The position numbers and the translations under genes are program-made. Below, piece after piece: positions 8,021 through 16,417 of a stretch of DNA of 37,486 nt (the first letter of the stretch is position 1; each line of letters opens with the position of its first letter). The DNA lies in assembly GCA_910574715.1 (NCBI GenBank), contig CAJTCH010000026.1, forward strand, positions 30,644-68,129, in the 5' to 3' direction. This DNA is from Lachnospiraceae bacterium. GTDB lineage: Bacteria; Bacillota; Clostridia; Lachnospirales; Lachnospiraceae. The notes below the pieces were generated by a model. It worked only from the letters and a program-made list of their open reading frames with translations, did not search any database and had not been told where the DNA came from.

Positions 8021-8233
8021 GACGGAAATGGCAGAATTGGAAGACTGCTTGTAAATTTGGAATTAATGAAAGCAGGATATCCGCCAATTGACATTAAGTT
8101 TGCAGACCGGATTTCGTATTACAATGCATTTGATGAATACCACGTAAAGCATAATCTTGGTGCAATGGAAAAGCTGTTTGCAGGTTATGTGAATGCAAGG
8201 CTGGACAGTTACTTGCTGATGCTGGAAAAATAA
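8021..8233 (+). pseudogene. Fic family protein, C-terminal fragment
   Basis: The frame opens in the middle of the Fic catalytic motif: DGNGRIGR is present, but the preceding HPFx with the catalytic His is replaced by unrelated sequence with a stop at 8015. Downstream the normal Fic C-terminus follows (LMKAGYPPIDIKF, YNAFDEYHVKHN, then MEKLFAGYVNARLD). It is the other end of the gene whose start lies at 5174-5472; the roughly 100 residues between them have been replaced by 2.55 kb of foreign sequence. No start codon with a ribosome binding site exists, so no product is expected. Confidence 0.8.
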
Positions 8234-8282
8234 CTATATGAGGTCGGAATCTGCATGTTTATTTCAGAATAGTTTGGATTAG

Positions 8283-8651
8283 GTGATGAATTTCTTGGAG
8301 AGTTGGACTGTTTCCATAACTTGTTCCAGTGAGAATATAGCAATATTTCTGAACAGCAGAGTGTCGGAGCTTTATGCGAATGAAAATGTGGACTGGGAGA
8401 CCTATTACCGTTCCTATGTGGATACATACCTGCAGAGAGATATCCGTGATCTTGCACAGGTTGCCGATGAGATGCAGTTTTACAATTTTATGACGATTGT
8501 GGCCACACATACGCATTGTAAAAATGCCGCTCCTTTACTTTTTAGATACCGGCCTGGTAGCTTATCTCTTGTTATTTGCATGGCCAACGATTTGTTGCCT
8601 GTGGACGAAAAAAACTGGTATGTGCCAGTTTGGTTGATTTTGTTATTATGA
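8283..8651 (+). pseudogene. DUF4143-type ATPase, second degenerate fragment
   Basis: In the first frame the segment WETYYRSYVDTYLQRDI, then RDLAQVADEMQFYNFMTIVA, is typical of DUF4143 ATP-binding proteins. After about 8518 the homology continues one frame over (FLDTGLVAYL near 8540), so there is a deletion with a frameshift, then unrelated sequence. The Walker domain is missing. It shares its two conserved stretches with the fragment at 4870-5077, and the two lie on opposite sides of the split fic gene. Confidence 0.65.
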
Positions 8652-8728
8652 AAAATGTGAAGGAAGGATGAGGGCGTTTCGGCTCTCATTTTCCAAATAT
8701 GAAACCACAGTTTGAAAGGAGTATTTGT

Positions 8729-9193
8729 ATGAAACATGTATGTATGCTTTTATCGGTGGCAGATATTAACGCCGCAAGAAAATTTTATGAGGATCTGTTT
8801 GGATTAGAGGTGTTTCAGGATTACGGTAAGAACATCGCCTTTACCTGCGGCCTGGCATTGCAGCAGGATTTTGACTGGCTTGTGAATTTGCCGAAAGAAA
8901 AGATATTAAAAAAATCCAACAATGCGGAAATCGTCTTTGAGGAACAGGACTTTGACGGTTTTTTGAACAAGCTGAAAGAATACCCGGACATGGAATATCT
9001 GGGAGAAGTGATTGAACATAGCTGGGGACAGCGGGTGATCCGGTTCTACGATTTGGACGGCCATATCATTGAGGTTGGCGAGGATATGAAAATGGTGATA
9101 AAGCGTTTTCTTGATTCCGGCATGACTATGGAAGAAGTTTCTGTGAAAATGGATGCATCCATGGAGGATTTGACAAAACTTCTAAATAGCTAG
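8729..9193 (+). CDS. VOC (glyoxalase/bleomycin-resistance-like) family protein
   Basis: The 154-residue protein begins with the standard VOC pattern (CMLLSVADINAARKFYEDLFGLEV), and the second half contains IRFYDLDGHIIEVGED, where the Glu is the usual metal ligand. Such proteins are metal-dependent lyases, dioxygenases or ligand-binding resistance proteins; the substrate cannot be read from sequence. The C-terminal 30 residues (SGMTMEEVSVKMDASMEDL) form an extra helical tail found in several clostridial members. The ATG at 8729 is chosen over 8699 because GAAAGGAG lies eight bases upstream of it. Confidence 0.8.
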   Translation: MKHVCMLLSVADINAARKFYEDLFGLEVFQDYGKNIAFTCGLALQQDFDWLVNLPKEKILKKSNNAEIVFEEQDFDGFLNKLKEYPDMEYLGEVIEHSWGQRVIRFYDLDGHIIEVGEDMKMVIKRFLDSGMTMEEVSVKMDASMEDLTKLLNS

Positions 9194-9267
9194 TACAGAA
9201 TTCACTGTTAATTACGCAATGTTGTACTAATATATGATGGGCGAATAAACAAATCTAAAGTTTTATA

Positions 9268-9277
9268 GGGGGGGGGG
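9268..9277 (+). promoter_or_regulatory. G10 homopolymer serving as Shine-Dalgarno
   Basis: A run of ten G residues ends five bases before the ATG at 9283 and is the only ribosome-binding element for that gene. Such tracts are prone to slipped-strand changes, which would alter the Shine-Dalgarno spacing and so translation. Confidence 0.55.
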
Positions 9278-9282
9278 CTAAT

Positions 9283-9696
9283 ATGCTTGATACGATACCT
9301 AACGAAGAAGAAATGACAGCTTTAGTTGGGAAATCTTTATATAACGTATGGAAGAAGTTATGTGCTTTCATTGATGAACAATATGACATGGATTGTTTGT
9401 GGAATAAAGGCGGTAAAGCATGGAAATATGAATATAAATATCGTCGAGGCGGTAAAACGTTATGCGCGTTATTTGCAAGAGAAAACTGTGTGGGTTTTAT
9501 GATTATCTTAGGGAAAGACGAACGGTCAAAATTTGAAGCGGATAGGGGAAATTACTCAAAAAAAGTCCAAGAAATATATGACGAAGCTCAAACTTATCAT
9601 GATGGAAAATGGATCATGTTTGAGCCGGTAGATACTTCTATGTTTGATGATTTCATGAAGTTATTATATATCAAAAGAAAGCCAAATAGAAAATAA
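9283..9696 (+). CDS. DUF3788 family protein
   Basis: The 137-residue soluble protein matches the DUF3788 pattern: P-x-E-E at the start, KAWKYEYKYRRGGKTLCALF in the middle, a strand with FMIILGKDERSKFE, then TYHDGKWIMFEP near the end. The family is common in Firmicutes as a stand-alone small protein and has no established function; the aromatic and Arg/Lys pattern suggests ligand binding similar to other small YdhG/YdeI-like folds, but this is conjecture. It follows the unusual G10 tract, and the next gene starts 21 bases after its stop. Confidence 0.7.
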   Translation: MLDTIPNEEEMTALVGKSLYNVWKKLCAFIDEQYDMDCLWNKGGKAWKYEYKYRRGGKTLCALFARENCVGFMIILGKDERSKFEADRGNYSKKVQEIYDEAQTYHDGKWIMFEPVDTSMFDDFMKLLYIKRKPNRK

Positions 9697-9717
9697 TTGG
9701 TTAAGAGGGACTTGAGG

Positions 9718-10323
9718 ATGAAAAAAATTATAGATTTTATCGAAGAAAATGTAAATGGAAGAACGCTGTTTACAAAGGAATTGGTTTACAAACTAGAGGA
9801 TGGTGCGTTAGAGGGTGTATACTCGGATCAGATTTCTTTTTCTAATCTAAAATACTCACAAAGCGGATTTCAATTAGATATGTTTATAGTTGCAAATGAA
9901 AAGATATGGCTTATGGGAGCTGATGGACAAAGAGAAGAACTGCGAAAAGATTTTAGCGCTGTATCATTATTTCGTTTTGAATTAGCTAAGCGTAAAAGTA
10001 CAGATACAATGACAGGTTGTTTTAGAATGATTTCAGCTTCTGGAAGAAATGTAGCAGCAGAGGCAGTGGTTAGTGGCATATATGACATCTGTCTCGAAAA
10101 CAATGTTTTAAAATTTTCAGAAGATCAGGTTTTGTATCGTGATCAGCCAATACAAGACGGACAATCTAAGCCTGTGGCATTTCAATCAGAACATCGTTTT
10201 TACTGTGAAGATGGAAAATTACATTATGAATATAATGGAAAAAGCTTTGACTATGACATAAATACAATGCAACGTGTGATTAGTTCTGATAGTTTTCCAC
10301 CATTTGTTTCAATAGAGAAATAA
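9718..10323 (+). CDS. Hypothetical protein, 201 aa
   Basis: I do not recognise this protein. It has no signal peptide, membrane segment or cysteine motif. It alternates strands and short turns, which suggests a beta-rich soluble fold. The segment from residue 20 to 70 contains FTKELVYKLEDGALEGVYSD, and the C-terminal part has several aromatic-rich strands (HRFYCEDGKLHYEYNGK). The ATG at 9718 is preferred over the TTG at 9697 because GAGGGACTTGAGG lies just upstream. It sits 21 bases after the DUF3788 gene and may be co-transcribed with it. Confidence 0.6.
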   Translation: MKKIIDFIEENVNGRTLFTKELVYKLEDGALEGVYSDQISFSNLKYSQSGFQLDMFIVANEKIWLMGADGQREELRKDFSAVSLFRFELAKRKSTDTMTGCFRMISASGRNVAAEAVVSGIYDICLENNVLKFSEDQVLYRDQPIQDGQSKPVAFQSEHRFYCEDGKLHYEYNGKSFDYDINTMQRVISSDSFPPFVSIEK

Positions 10324-10374
10324 TCAATAAGTAGCACTATTAAAAATTATTACAAAGAGATAAAGGGAAGGTCA

Positions 10375-10989
10375 ATGAGAACACTTTTTTTAAGTTCAAG
10401 TGGTTTGAATGAAAAGACTACTAAGTTATTTTGGAAATGTATCGGCAAAGAACCCCAAAATACAAAAGTGATTTTTGTTCCATCTGCTGCAATCGGAAAT
10501 GATGGCGCAAGAGAGGGCATTATCGTATGCTTGGAGCGACTTATGAGTATGGGGATACCTATAAGTAATATCTTTATATATGATTTAGCACTTCTGCTCT
10601 CCGACAGATATAAAAGGACGTATTCAAGCTATGTTGATGATATACCCACACAGATTCGTTTAATGAATGTTGAAGAACTTTCTCAGTATGACACGATTGT
10701 TTTTTGCGGTGGAAATGCCTCAGTACTTCTAGGCGAAGTAAACAGAACAGGGTTTTCAAAACCTTTAAAACAAGCAATAGAGAATGGTTTGGTATATTTG
10801 GGGATTAGTGCAGGAAGTATGATTGCCGCAGGAAATTTTGCTGATGGATTAGGCTATTTAACAAATCCGCTGATACCACACGCTGAAACAGGAAATCCTT
10901 GCGGGAAAATATCTAACAGCGATTCGATAGAATTGTCTGATGGTCAAATTGTATTGATTCAGGGCGAGCGTCAGGAAATTATTTGCTAA
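10375..10989 (+). CDS. Peptidase S51 (dipeptidase E-like) family protein
   Basis: The 204-residue protein has the class I glutamine-amidotransferase-like fold of peptidase family S51. The nucleophile elbow is GISAGS with Ser145, preceded by the conserved strand IVFCGGNA (GGN motif), and a candidate catalytic His follows in PLIPHAE. PepE of enterobacteria cleaves N-terminal Asp-Xaa dipeptides; clostridial relatives are less well known. The length matches the family and no motif is missing. GGGAAGG lies just before the ATG. It is presumably cytoplasmic. Confidence 0.82.
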   Translation: MRTLFLSSSGLNEKTTKLFWKCIGKEPQNTKVIFVPSAAIGNDGAREGIIVCLERLMSMGIPISNIFIYDLALLLSDRYKRTYSSYVDDIPTQIRLMNVEELSQYDTIVFCGGNASVLLGEVNRTGFSKPLKQAIENGLVYLGISAGSMIAAGNFADGLGYLTNPLIPHAETGNPCGKISNSDSIELSDGQIVLIQGERQEIIC

Positions 10990-11051
10990 CTTCCAGTTTA
11001 TCAGAGAGTAACACAACAAAAACAAATTCGGGCTTAAAAAAAGGAAAATTT

Positions 11052-11458
11052 ATGTTTGAGGACGGTCGAAGCAAAAAAGTTATTTTTATAGCGCATTGTG
11101 CCATGTCCTGAACTTTGCTGTTTAGGGTTTAATAGAGAAAACAATGATGGGGCAGATGTTCCTGTCGTTATTGAAAATACCCGTATTTGTAAGGAAATGC
11201 AAAAAGCGGAATCTTACAAAATGCTAATGGTTCAATGAGATAATCGGGATTATTGGTGCAAATCGCTCGCCGAACTGCGGTGTTGAATCCACATCAGATT
11301 TTAACAAAGAGATAAGCGGTAAAGGTATTTTTATGAGCGAACTTAGCAATAGAATAAATGCGGAAAACTTGAATATTCCTATGCTGGGTATCAAAGGCAC
11401 TGATAATGTTCTTGAGCAAGTAAAGTCTATCATTCCAATTTGTCAGGACTTTGAATAG
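11052..11458 (+). pseudogene. TudS/CD3072-type desulfidase-like protein, broken
   Basis: Three pieces of one protein are spread over different frames. They are a start with SKKVIFIAHCA near 11070-11100, a second with CPELCCLGFNRENNDGAD from about 11100, and a C-terminal piece with IGANRSPNCGVESTSD and IPMLGIKGTDNVLEQVKSI ending at 11458. The cysteines fit the [4Fe-4S]-binding pattern of the DUF523/TudS-related desulfidases. Internal deletions and at least two frame changes remove about a third of the expected protein, so it is inactive. Confidence 0.65.
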
Positions 11459-11493
11459 ATATGGAAAATGTAATTTGAAGGGAGAATAATTCA

Positions 11494-11910
11494 ATGAAAG
11501 AATTTAGTCAAGAAGCAGAACAGGTCATGATTGAGCGTTTCGGGAAAGATACGATTATATCATTAGCAACAACGGAAAATGCAACGCCTTATGTGCGATA
11601 CGTCAATGCCTATTACGAAAATGGAGCATTTTATGTCATTACCCATGCACTCTCAAATAAAATGAAGCATATAAAAGATAACCCTGTTGTTGCAATCGCC
11701 GGCGAGTGGTTTACAGCACACGGGAACGGCGTCTGTCTGGGTTATTTCGGGAAAAAAGAGAATTGTGTAATTGCTGAAAAGCTGAAAAAAGTCTTTGCTG
11801 AATGGATTGATAACGGTCATACTGATTTTAACGATGAAAACACCATCATTCTGCGTGTGGAATTGACAGATGGCCTGTTGCTCTCGCATGGTACAAGATA
11901 TGAGTTTTAA
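11494..11910 (+). CDS. Pyridoxamine 5'-phosphate oxidase-like flavin-binding protein
   Basis: The 138-residue protein shows the split-barrel FMN-binding pattern of the PPOX-like/general-stress group: an opening helix, then ISLATTENATPYVRYVNAYY, FYVITHALSNKMKHI and DNPVVAIAGEWFTAHG. Members bind FMN, F420 or heme and reduce various substrates; the true pdx oxidase residues are not evident, so PLP synthesis is unlikely. GAAGGGAGA precedes the ATG. It is probably a cytoplasmic dimer. Confidence 0.8.
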   Translation: MKEFSQEAEQVMIERFGKDTIISLATTENATPYVRYVNAYYENGAFYVITHALSNKMKHIKDNPVVAIAGEWFTAHGNGVCLGYFGKKENCVIAEKLKKVFAEWIDNGHTDFNDENTIILRVELTDGLLLSHGTRYEF

Positions 11911-11993
11911 TTTTCAAATTTCCTACTGTGTTAGGTCAAGTATTATTAAAGCTTATCCTAACCGTTTGCAGGTAGGCTGCTTAAGGAGGCTCC

Positions 11994-12503
11994 ATGAAAG
12001 GATTTAACCGGCAAAACAAATTATTTTCCCTCTGCGGTTTGAATTGTGGGCTTTGCCCCATGTTTTTGAATCAATATTGTCCTGGCTGCGGTGGCGGTGA
12101 GGGGAACCAGTCTTGTAAAATCGCAAGGTGCAGCATGGAGCACGACAGTGTCCAATACTGTTTCCAATGCAGCGAATACCCTTGCGAAAAATACGATCAT
12201 ATTGACGATTTTGATTCCTTTATAACACATCGAAATCGAAAATCCGATATGGAAAAGGCCAAATGCCTTGGAATAGACGCTTATAATGCAGAGCAGGCCA
12301 ACATTCTGGAGGTTTTATTATCCAATTATAATGATGGCCGCAAAAAGACACTCTTTTGCGTAGCCGTCAACCTGCTGGAATTGCAAGAACTGCAAACGGT
12401 ACTTAAAGAAATTGACCGTAAACCTGATATGGAAACACTGACGCTCAAAGAGATAGCACCAGAATTAGAGGTACATAAACAAATCCAGGGAGAAATACGC
12501 TAA
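11994..12503 (+). CDS. DUF3795 family cysteine-rich protein
   Basis: The N-terminal half is rich in cysteine: SLCGLNCGLCPMF, then CPGCGGG, SCKIARC and CFQCSEYPCEKY. This is the signature of DUF3795, which probably binds zinc or an iron-sulfur cluster. The C-terminal half is helical and lysine/glutamate-rich. The function of the family is not known. AAGGAGG lies four bases before the ATG, and a strong terminator overlaps the stop codon, so the transcript ends here. Confidence 0.75.
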   Translation: MKGFNRQNKLFSLCGLNCGLCPMFLNQYCPGCGGGEGNQSCKIARCSMEHDSVQYCFQCSEYPCEKYDHIDDFDSFITHRNRKSDMEKAKCLGIDAYNAEQANILEVLLSNYNDGRKKTLFCVAVNLLELQELQTVLKEIDRKPDMETLTLKEIAPELEVHKQIQGEIR

Positions 12504-12537
12504 AAAGAGCAACCATAAATGAATGGATTGCTCTTTT
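12503..12537 (+). terminator. Intrinsic terminator after the DUF3795 gene
   Basis: AAAAGAGCAA at 12503-12512 pairs with TTGCTCTTTT at 12528-12537; the inner CCAT/ATGG can extend the stem. The arm ends in a T run. Confidence 0.85.
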
Positions 12538-12554
12538 AACATATTTGGAAAGTA

Positions 12555-12582
12555 TTGCATAAAAAACTCAGTTTGCTATAAT
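12555..12582 (+). promoter_or_regulatory. Promoter of the bce-type two-component genes
   Basis: TTGCAT at 12555-12560 and TATAAT at 12577-12582 are separated by 16 bases, about 55 bases before the response regulator start. Confidence 0.65.
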
Positions 12583-12638
12583 AAAACGCAAGAATGAAAA
12601 ATTGGTAAGCAGATATGAAAGGTCAGGAGAGATGCTTC

Positions 12639-13325
12639 ATGTATTATATTGTAATCATAGATGATGATCTATCTGTTCAAAGAGAACTTAAGTTATTGTT
12701 GGAAAATGCCGGATATCGTGCAGATGTTGCGGAGGATTTTGCTAACATTCCAGAATATGTGCAGAAACTGCAGCCGGATTTGCTTCTTCTTGATGTTGCT
12801 CTGCCGGGAGCCGATGGAATTACTCTGTGTTCTAAAATACGGATGATATCGGATGTCCCTATTATTTTTATTACTTCACAAAGTTCCTCTTCCGCAGAAT
12901 TAGAATGTATGATGACGGGTGGCGACGATTTTATAGAGAAACCTTACCGTCCTGCAGTATTACTGGCACACATAGCCGCAATATTGCGGAGAGTTTCTGG
13001 AAAATCACAGAATAAAGTGCTTGTCTTTGGAGGAATAGAGCTGAATCTGCTTAATGGTACAGTGCGGTGTGAAAAAAAGGAAGTTGAACTTTCCAAAAAT
13101 GAAATGCATATACTGTCCTATTTTTTTATGCATAAAGATGAAATAATATCAAGAGAAGATTTAATGAATAATTTGTGGGATAATGAAAGCTTTGTAGATG
13201 ATAATACATTGAGTGTCAACATCAGAAGAATCCGCCAGAAGTTAGAAGATATCGGAGTACAGGATCTGATACAGACAAAAAGGGGAATGGGCTATCAGTT
13301 AAAAGCAAGAGAGGGGACGGTATGA
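12639..13325 (+). CDS. OmpR-family response regulator (BceR-like)
   Basis: The 228-residue protein has an N-terminal receiver with the acidic pocket IIDDD (residues 6-10), the phosphoacceptor Asp52 in LLLLDVALPG, Thr in FITSQ and the switch Lys in IEKPY. The C-terminal 95 residues are a winged-helix DNA-binding domain ending in TKRGMGYQL. The ATG at 12639 is preferred because AGGAGA lies nine bases upstream and the receiver starts there. Its stop overlaps the histidine kinase start by four bases. With the ABC genes downstream it forms a Bce-type antimicrobial-peptide detoxification module and should activate the transporter promoter. Confidence 0.9.
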   Translation: MYYIVIIDDDLSVQRELKLLLENAGYRADVAEDFANIPEYVQKLQPDLLLLDVALPGADGITLCSKIRMISDVPIIFITSQSSSSAELECMMTGGDDFIEKPYRPAVLLAHIAAILRRVSGKSQNKVLVFGGIELNLLNGTVRCEKKEVELSKNEMHILSYFFMHKDEIISREDLMNNLWDNESFVDDNTLSVNIRRIRQKLEDIGVQDLIQTKRGMGYQLKAREGTV

Positions 13326-14338
13326 AACTGAAAGATTACTGTAAGGATAGAGTAACAAGGTTATTAGGGACACTGGTAGTTTTATTTATTTTATCTGAAT
13401 TTTTATATATCGTAGGTAATACTTTTGCTTCTATTTTTTTGATTGATTTAACAATTATCAGCATACTATTCATAAAGAATCTGATAGAGTGGTACAGAAG
13501 AAAAGAATATTTCAAAACAATCCGGGAGCGGGTAGAAGGTATGGAGCATCCTTGGCTGATCGCTGAGCTTCTGCCCGTTTCTTATCGTGCCGAGGACAAA
13601 TTGTATCAGGAATTATTAAGGCTGGTGGGAAGTTCAGCTATAGAGCAGATTCATAAGATAGAGGATGAAGAAAGGGAGTATGAGGAATATATTGAAGAAT
13701 GGATACATGAAGTAAAAGCGCCGATTACCTCAATGCAGCTTATGATAGAAAACAGGGCTGGAGATAATCCCGTCTTGAAAAAGGGGTTGAACATAGAATT
13801 GGGAAAAATTGAAAATGACGTAGAACGTGCGCTATATTATGCTCGTTCAGAACAGGTATATAAAGATTATTTGATTCAGAAGCTGAATTTACACCGTATC
13901 TTAGTCAGGGCAATTAACAGAAACCGTACTATAATTATGAATAGCTGTGTCGGAATAGATTTTAAGTGCGAGGATGATATTTATATTTATGGGGACGAAA
14001 AGTGGCTTATCTTTCTTATAAGTCAGATTCTTTTAAACTCCGTAAAATACCGGCGCAAGGAGGATGCAAAGATTATCCTGTCATCTGAAAAAAAGAGCAA
14101 AAAAGTTATACTGAAAATATGGGATAATGGGACAGGGATAAAGGAAGAGGAATTACCGAGGATTTTTGAGAAGGGGTTTACCGGGAGCAATGGAAGGGAA
14201 AACGAGCGTTCTACGGGAATAGGCTTATATCTGGTAAAAAAATTATGTCAAAAGCTGGATATGGAAGTATGGGCAGAATCTTTGTTCAAAGAATATACTT
14301 CTGTTTATCTATCGCTTCCGGCAAAACAAAACATCTGA
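13322..14338 (+). CDS. Intramembrane-sensing histidine kinase (BceS-like)
   Basis: The 338-residue kinase has two N-terminal membrane segments (about residues 13-32 and 36-55) with almost no extracellular loop, typical of kinases that sense through a partner BceAB transporter. The H-box is WIHEVKAPI, the N-box ILLNSVKYR, and the ATP lid has DNGTGI, RIFEKGF and STGIGLYLVK. All catalytic residues are present. It overlaps the regulator gene (ATGA), which fits translational coupling. A terminator follows its stop, so the transporter genes have their own promoter. The drug sensed cannot be read from the sequence. Confidence 0.9.
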   Translation: MKLKDYCKDRVTRLLGTLVVLFILSEFLYIVGNTFASIFLIDLTIISILFIKNLIEWYRRKEYFKTIRERVEGMEHPWLIAELLPVSYRAEDKLYQELLRLVGSSAIEQIHKIEDEEREYEEYIEEWIHEVKAPITSMQLMIENRAGDNPVLKKGLNIELGKIENDVERALYYARSEQVYKDYLIQKLNLHRILVRAINRNRTIIMNSCVGIDFKCEDDIYIYGDEKWLIFLISQILLNSVKYRRKEDAKIILSSEKKSKKVILKIWDNGTGIKEEELPRIFEKGFTGSNGRENERSTGIGLYLVKKLCQKLDMEVWAESLFKEYTSVYLSLPAKQNI

Positions 14339-14342
14339 TTCT

Positions 14343-14386
14343 AAAAGGCAAATTCATCACAAATGGATGTGGGGAGTTTGCCTTTT
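14343..14386 (+). terminator. Terminator between kinase and transporter genes
   Basis: AAAAGGCAAA at 14343-14352 pairs perfectly with TTTGCCTTTT at 14377-14386. It sits four bases after the kinase stop. Confidence 0.75.
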
Positions 14387-14452
14387 CAAATGGAGAACAG
14401 CATATTTCCGGATATATGACAAAATTGTAAGATTCAGGTAATGAAAATCAAT

Positions 14453-14481
14453 AGGTAATCTGTAGGGGGCAGTGTTATACT
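14453..14481 (+). promoter_or_regulatory. Probable regulated promoter of the transporter genes
   Basis: A good -10 box TATACT lies at 14476-14481, 36 bases before the permease start, with no proper -35. Weak -35 boxes are usual for promoters that need a response regulator. The two GTAA-containing stretches at about 14428-14456 could be regulator half sites; this is speculative. Confidence 0.4.
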
Positions 14482-14517
14482 GACTACATCAGGAAGAGAT
14501 ATAAAGGAAGGATAAAA

Positions 14518-16416
14518 ATGTTAAGCAAAAATCAGTTGGCCAGGAGAAATGTAAAGACTGCGATTATAAGAGAGCCAGTATATTTTTTTACAATGATATT
14601 GATTGCAGCGCTAATGTTTGCGTTTAATTCTCTGTTTTTTTCAGAAGATGTCAGGAGAGCCTGCGAAACGGCATCGGTTCTGGCTGTGTTTTTAGGAATA
14701 GCATCTGTACTGATTGTTATGATTACGGCGTGGCTGATCCAATATATGATGCGGCAATCGCTGAAAATCCGCAGCAGGGAATTCGGGCTGTATATGCTGT
14801 TTGGCATGAAAGGAACAGAGGTATTTCAGATTTTCCGAAAAGAAACGGTATTTATGGTTGGAATGGCATATATACCTGGAATCCTGGCAGGGGAATTGCT
14901 GAAACAGTTTTTGATGGTAATTTTTTTCCATATGTTCCGGACGGAATATGTGCTTAAAATGGATTTTCAGCTTGTAACGGTGTGTTTGACAGCAACTTTA
15001 TATTTATTTTGTTATTTAGCCGCATTGCTTAAAGTGAGAAAACAATTTTCCAAAATGAATATCCGTCAGTTAAATGAAATGGAGAGAATAAATGAAGCCG
15101 ATGAAAAAATATCTGGAAAGAAGAAGCAAAGGAAAAGAACTAAAAAATGGCTTTTGAAAGGAAACCGGCTATTTTTATGCAGGGCAATAGAATCTGAACT
15201 ATATTCTATGCGGAAAATAATCATATTTGTTATGTCCCTTTTAGTTGTTTCTATTTCAGGAAGCGCAGTTGCCATGATGTATACCGATTATCAGAACCAC
15301 CAGATTGATTCGGAATATCCGTTTGATGTCATGATATATCATCAAGCCCCCAAACCTGAATTCCAGCGTGAAAAAGATATATTAGAAAGTGAAACTGGAA
15401 TACAGGAATCCCATGAATATGTGATATATCAAAATGGCGTCAGTATGATGAATGAATGGCTTTATACACATCTGATGTATTTTGGGGATCAATTTATCAG
15501 TGGAGAGGGTGCATTCGATGCAGAAAAGCTGGACGCTGATGAAGAGGGATATGACGTCTACTATGAATATGATACTTATATGAAAGTGAGCGACTATAAC
15601 ATACTTCGGAAAATGCTTGGCCAGAAGCCTGTCAAACTCCGGGCAGATGAGTATATTTTACAGATTAAAAGAAGGTTAGAACCTGAACTTACTAATGAAA
15701 TCCGAAGCAGGACGCTGCTATGTGATACAAAAGAATTGCACTGCAAAGAAATCAGTACTGTAGATTTTGAACAGAATGGACATAATGGAGCTGACTATGT
15801 TTTGGTAATCCCGGATGATGCGGCAAATCATATGACACCATATTACTCTGTATTTGCGGCATCTATAAAGAAACAGGCTGCAGGAACAGTGTTTGATAAA
15901 TTAGATGATGCGTCCAGTGGAAATGACGGGCTTTATTGGGGCAGTAACCACAGTATTTTATATGTCAGTCCGATTTTGCTGAAAAAGCAGGTGGAAACAG
16001 AATTGAAAGCAACGCTTGTGCCATTTATATTTGCGTTTGCCTATGTAAGTATCGTGTTTTTATGCGTGGCAATTTCTTTCCTTGCATCCCATCTGATCAG
16101 CACTTCGGAATCAAACAGACGCCGTTACCTGCTTTTAGAAAAACTGGGAATGAATCAAACAAAAATTGATACGGTGATACATGAACAGTTGGCAGTTAAT
16201 TATCTGATTCCGCTTTGTATGGCGCTTATTCCCGGATGTCTGATTGCGAACCATGCAAGCAAAGGTTTTATTCTGGCTACGGGACTTCGTGCGGTATGGG
16301 TAAAATATGTGTTCTTGTCGTTCTTATGGATTTTAATGCTGTACATGATTTACTTTATACTTACGGATATATTTTTTAGGAGAAATATTCATCATCGAAA
16401 GGAAGGAAACATATAG
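14518..16416 (+). CDS. FtsX-type ABC transporter permease (BceB-like)
   Basis: The 632-residue protein has the BceB layout: one N-terminal membrane segment, an FtsX-like block near residues 50-180, a pair around 230-255, then a large extracellular domain of about 240 residues rich in Asp, Glu and Tyr between segments 7 and 8, and a last FtsX block with segments near 505, 560 and 600. The extracellular domain is the part that binds peptide antibiotics or their lipid II complexes and signals to the kinase in known systems. AAGGAAGGA precedes the ATG. It is followed after one base by the ATPase gene. Confidence 0.9.
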   Translation: MLSKNQLARRNVKTAIIREPVYFFTMILIAALMFAFNSLFFSEDVRRACETASVLAVFLGIASVLIVMITAWLIQYMMRQSLKIRSREFGLYMLFGMKGTEVFQIFRKETVFMVGMAYIPGILAGELLKQFLMVIFFHMFRTEYVLKMDFQLVTVCLTATLYLFCYLAALLKVRKQFSKMNIRQLNEMERINEADEKISGKKKQRKRTKKWLLKGNRLFLCRAIESELYSMRKIIIFVMSLLVVSISGSAVAMMYTDYQNHQIDSEYPFDVMIYHQAPKPEFQREKDILESETGIQESHEYVIYQNGVSMMNEWLYTHLMYFGDQFISGEGAFDAEKLDADEEGYDVYYEYDTYMKVSDYNILRKMLGQKPVKLRADEYILQIKRRLEPELTNEIRSRTLLCDTKELHCKEISTVDFEQNGHNGADYVLVIPDDAANHMTPYYSVFAASIKKQAAGTVFDKLDDASSGNDGLYWGSNHSILYVSPILLKKQVETELKATLVPFIFAFAYVSIVFLCVAISFLASHLISTSESNRRRYLLLEKLGMNQTKIDTVIHEQLAVNYLIPLCMALIPGCLIANHASKGFILATGLRAVWVKYVFLSFLWILMLYMIYFILTDIFFRRNIHHRKEGNI

Positions 16417-16417
16417 G

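Noticed and set aside
8651..8700. Possible terminator around GATGAGGGC...CTCTCAT near 8666-8694
   Set aside because: The arms pair only with bulges and the T run is short; not strong enough to list.
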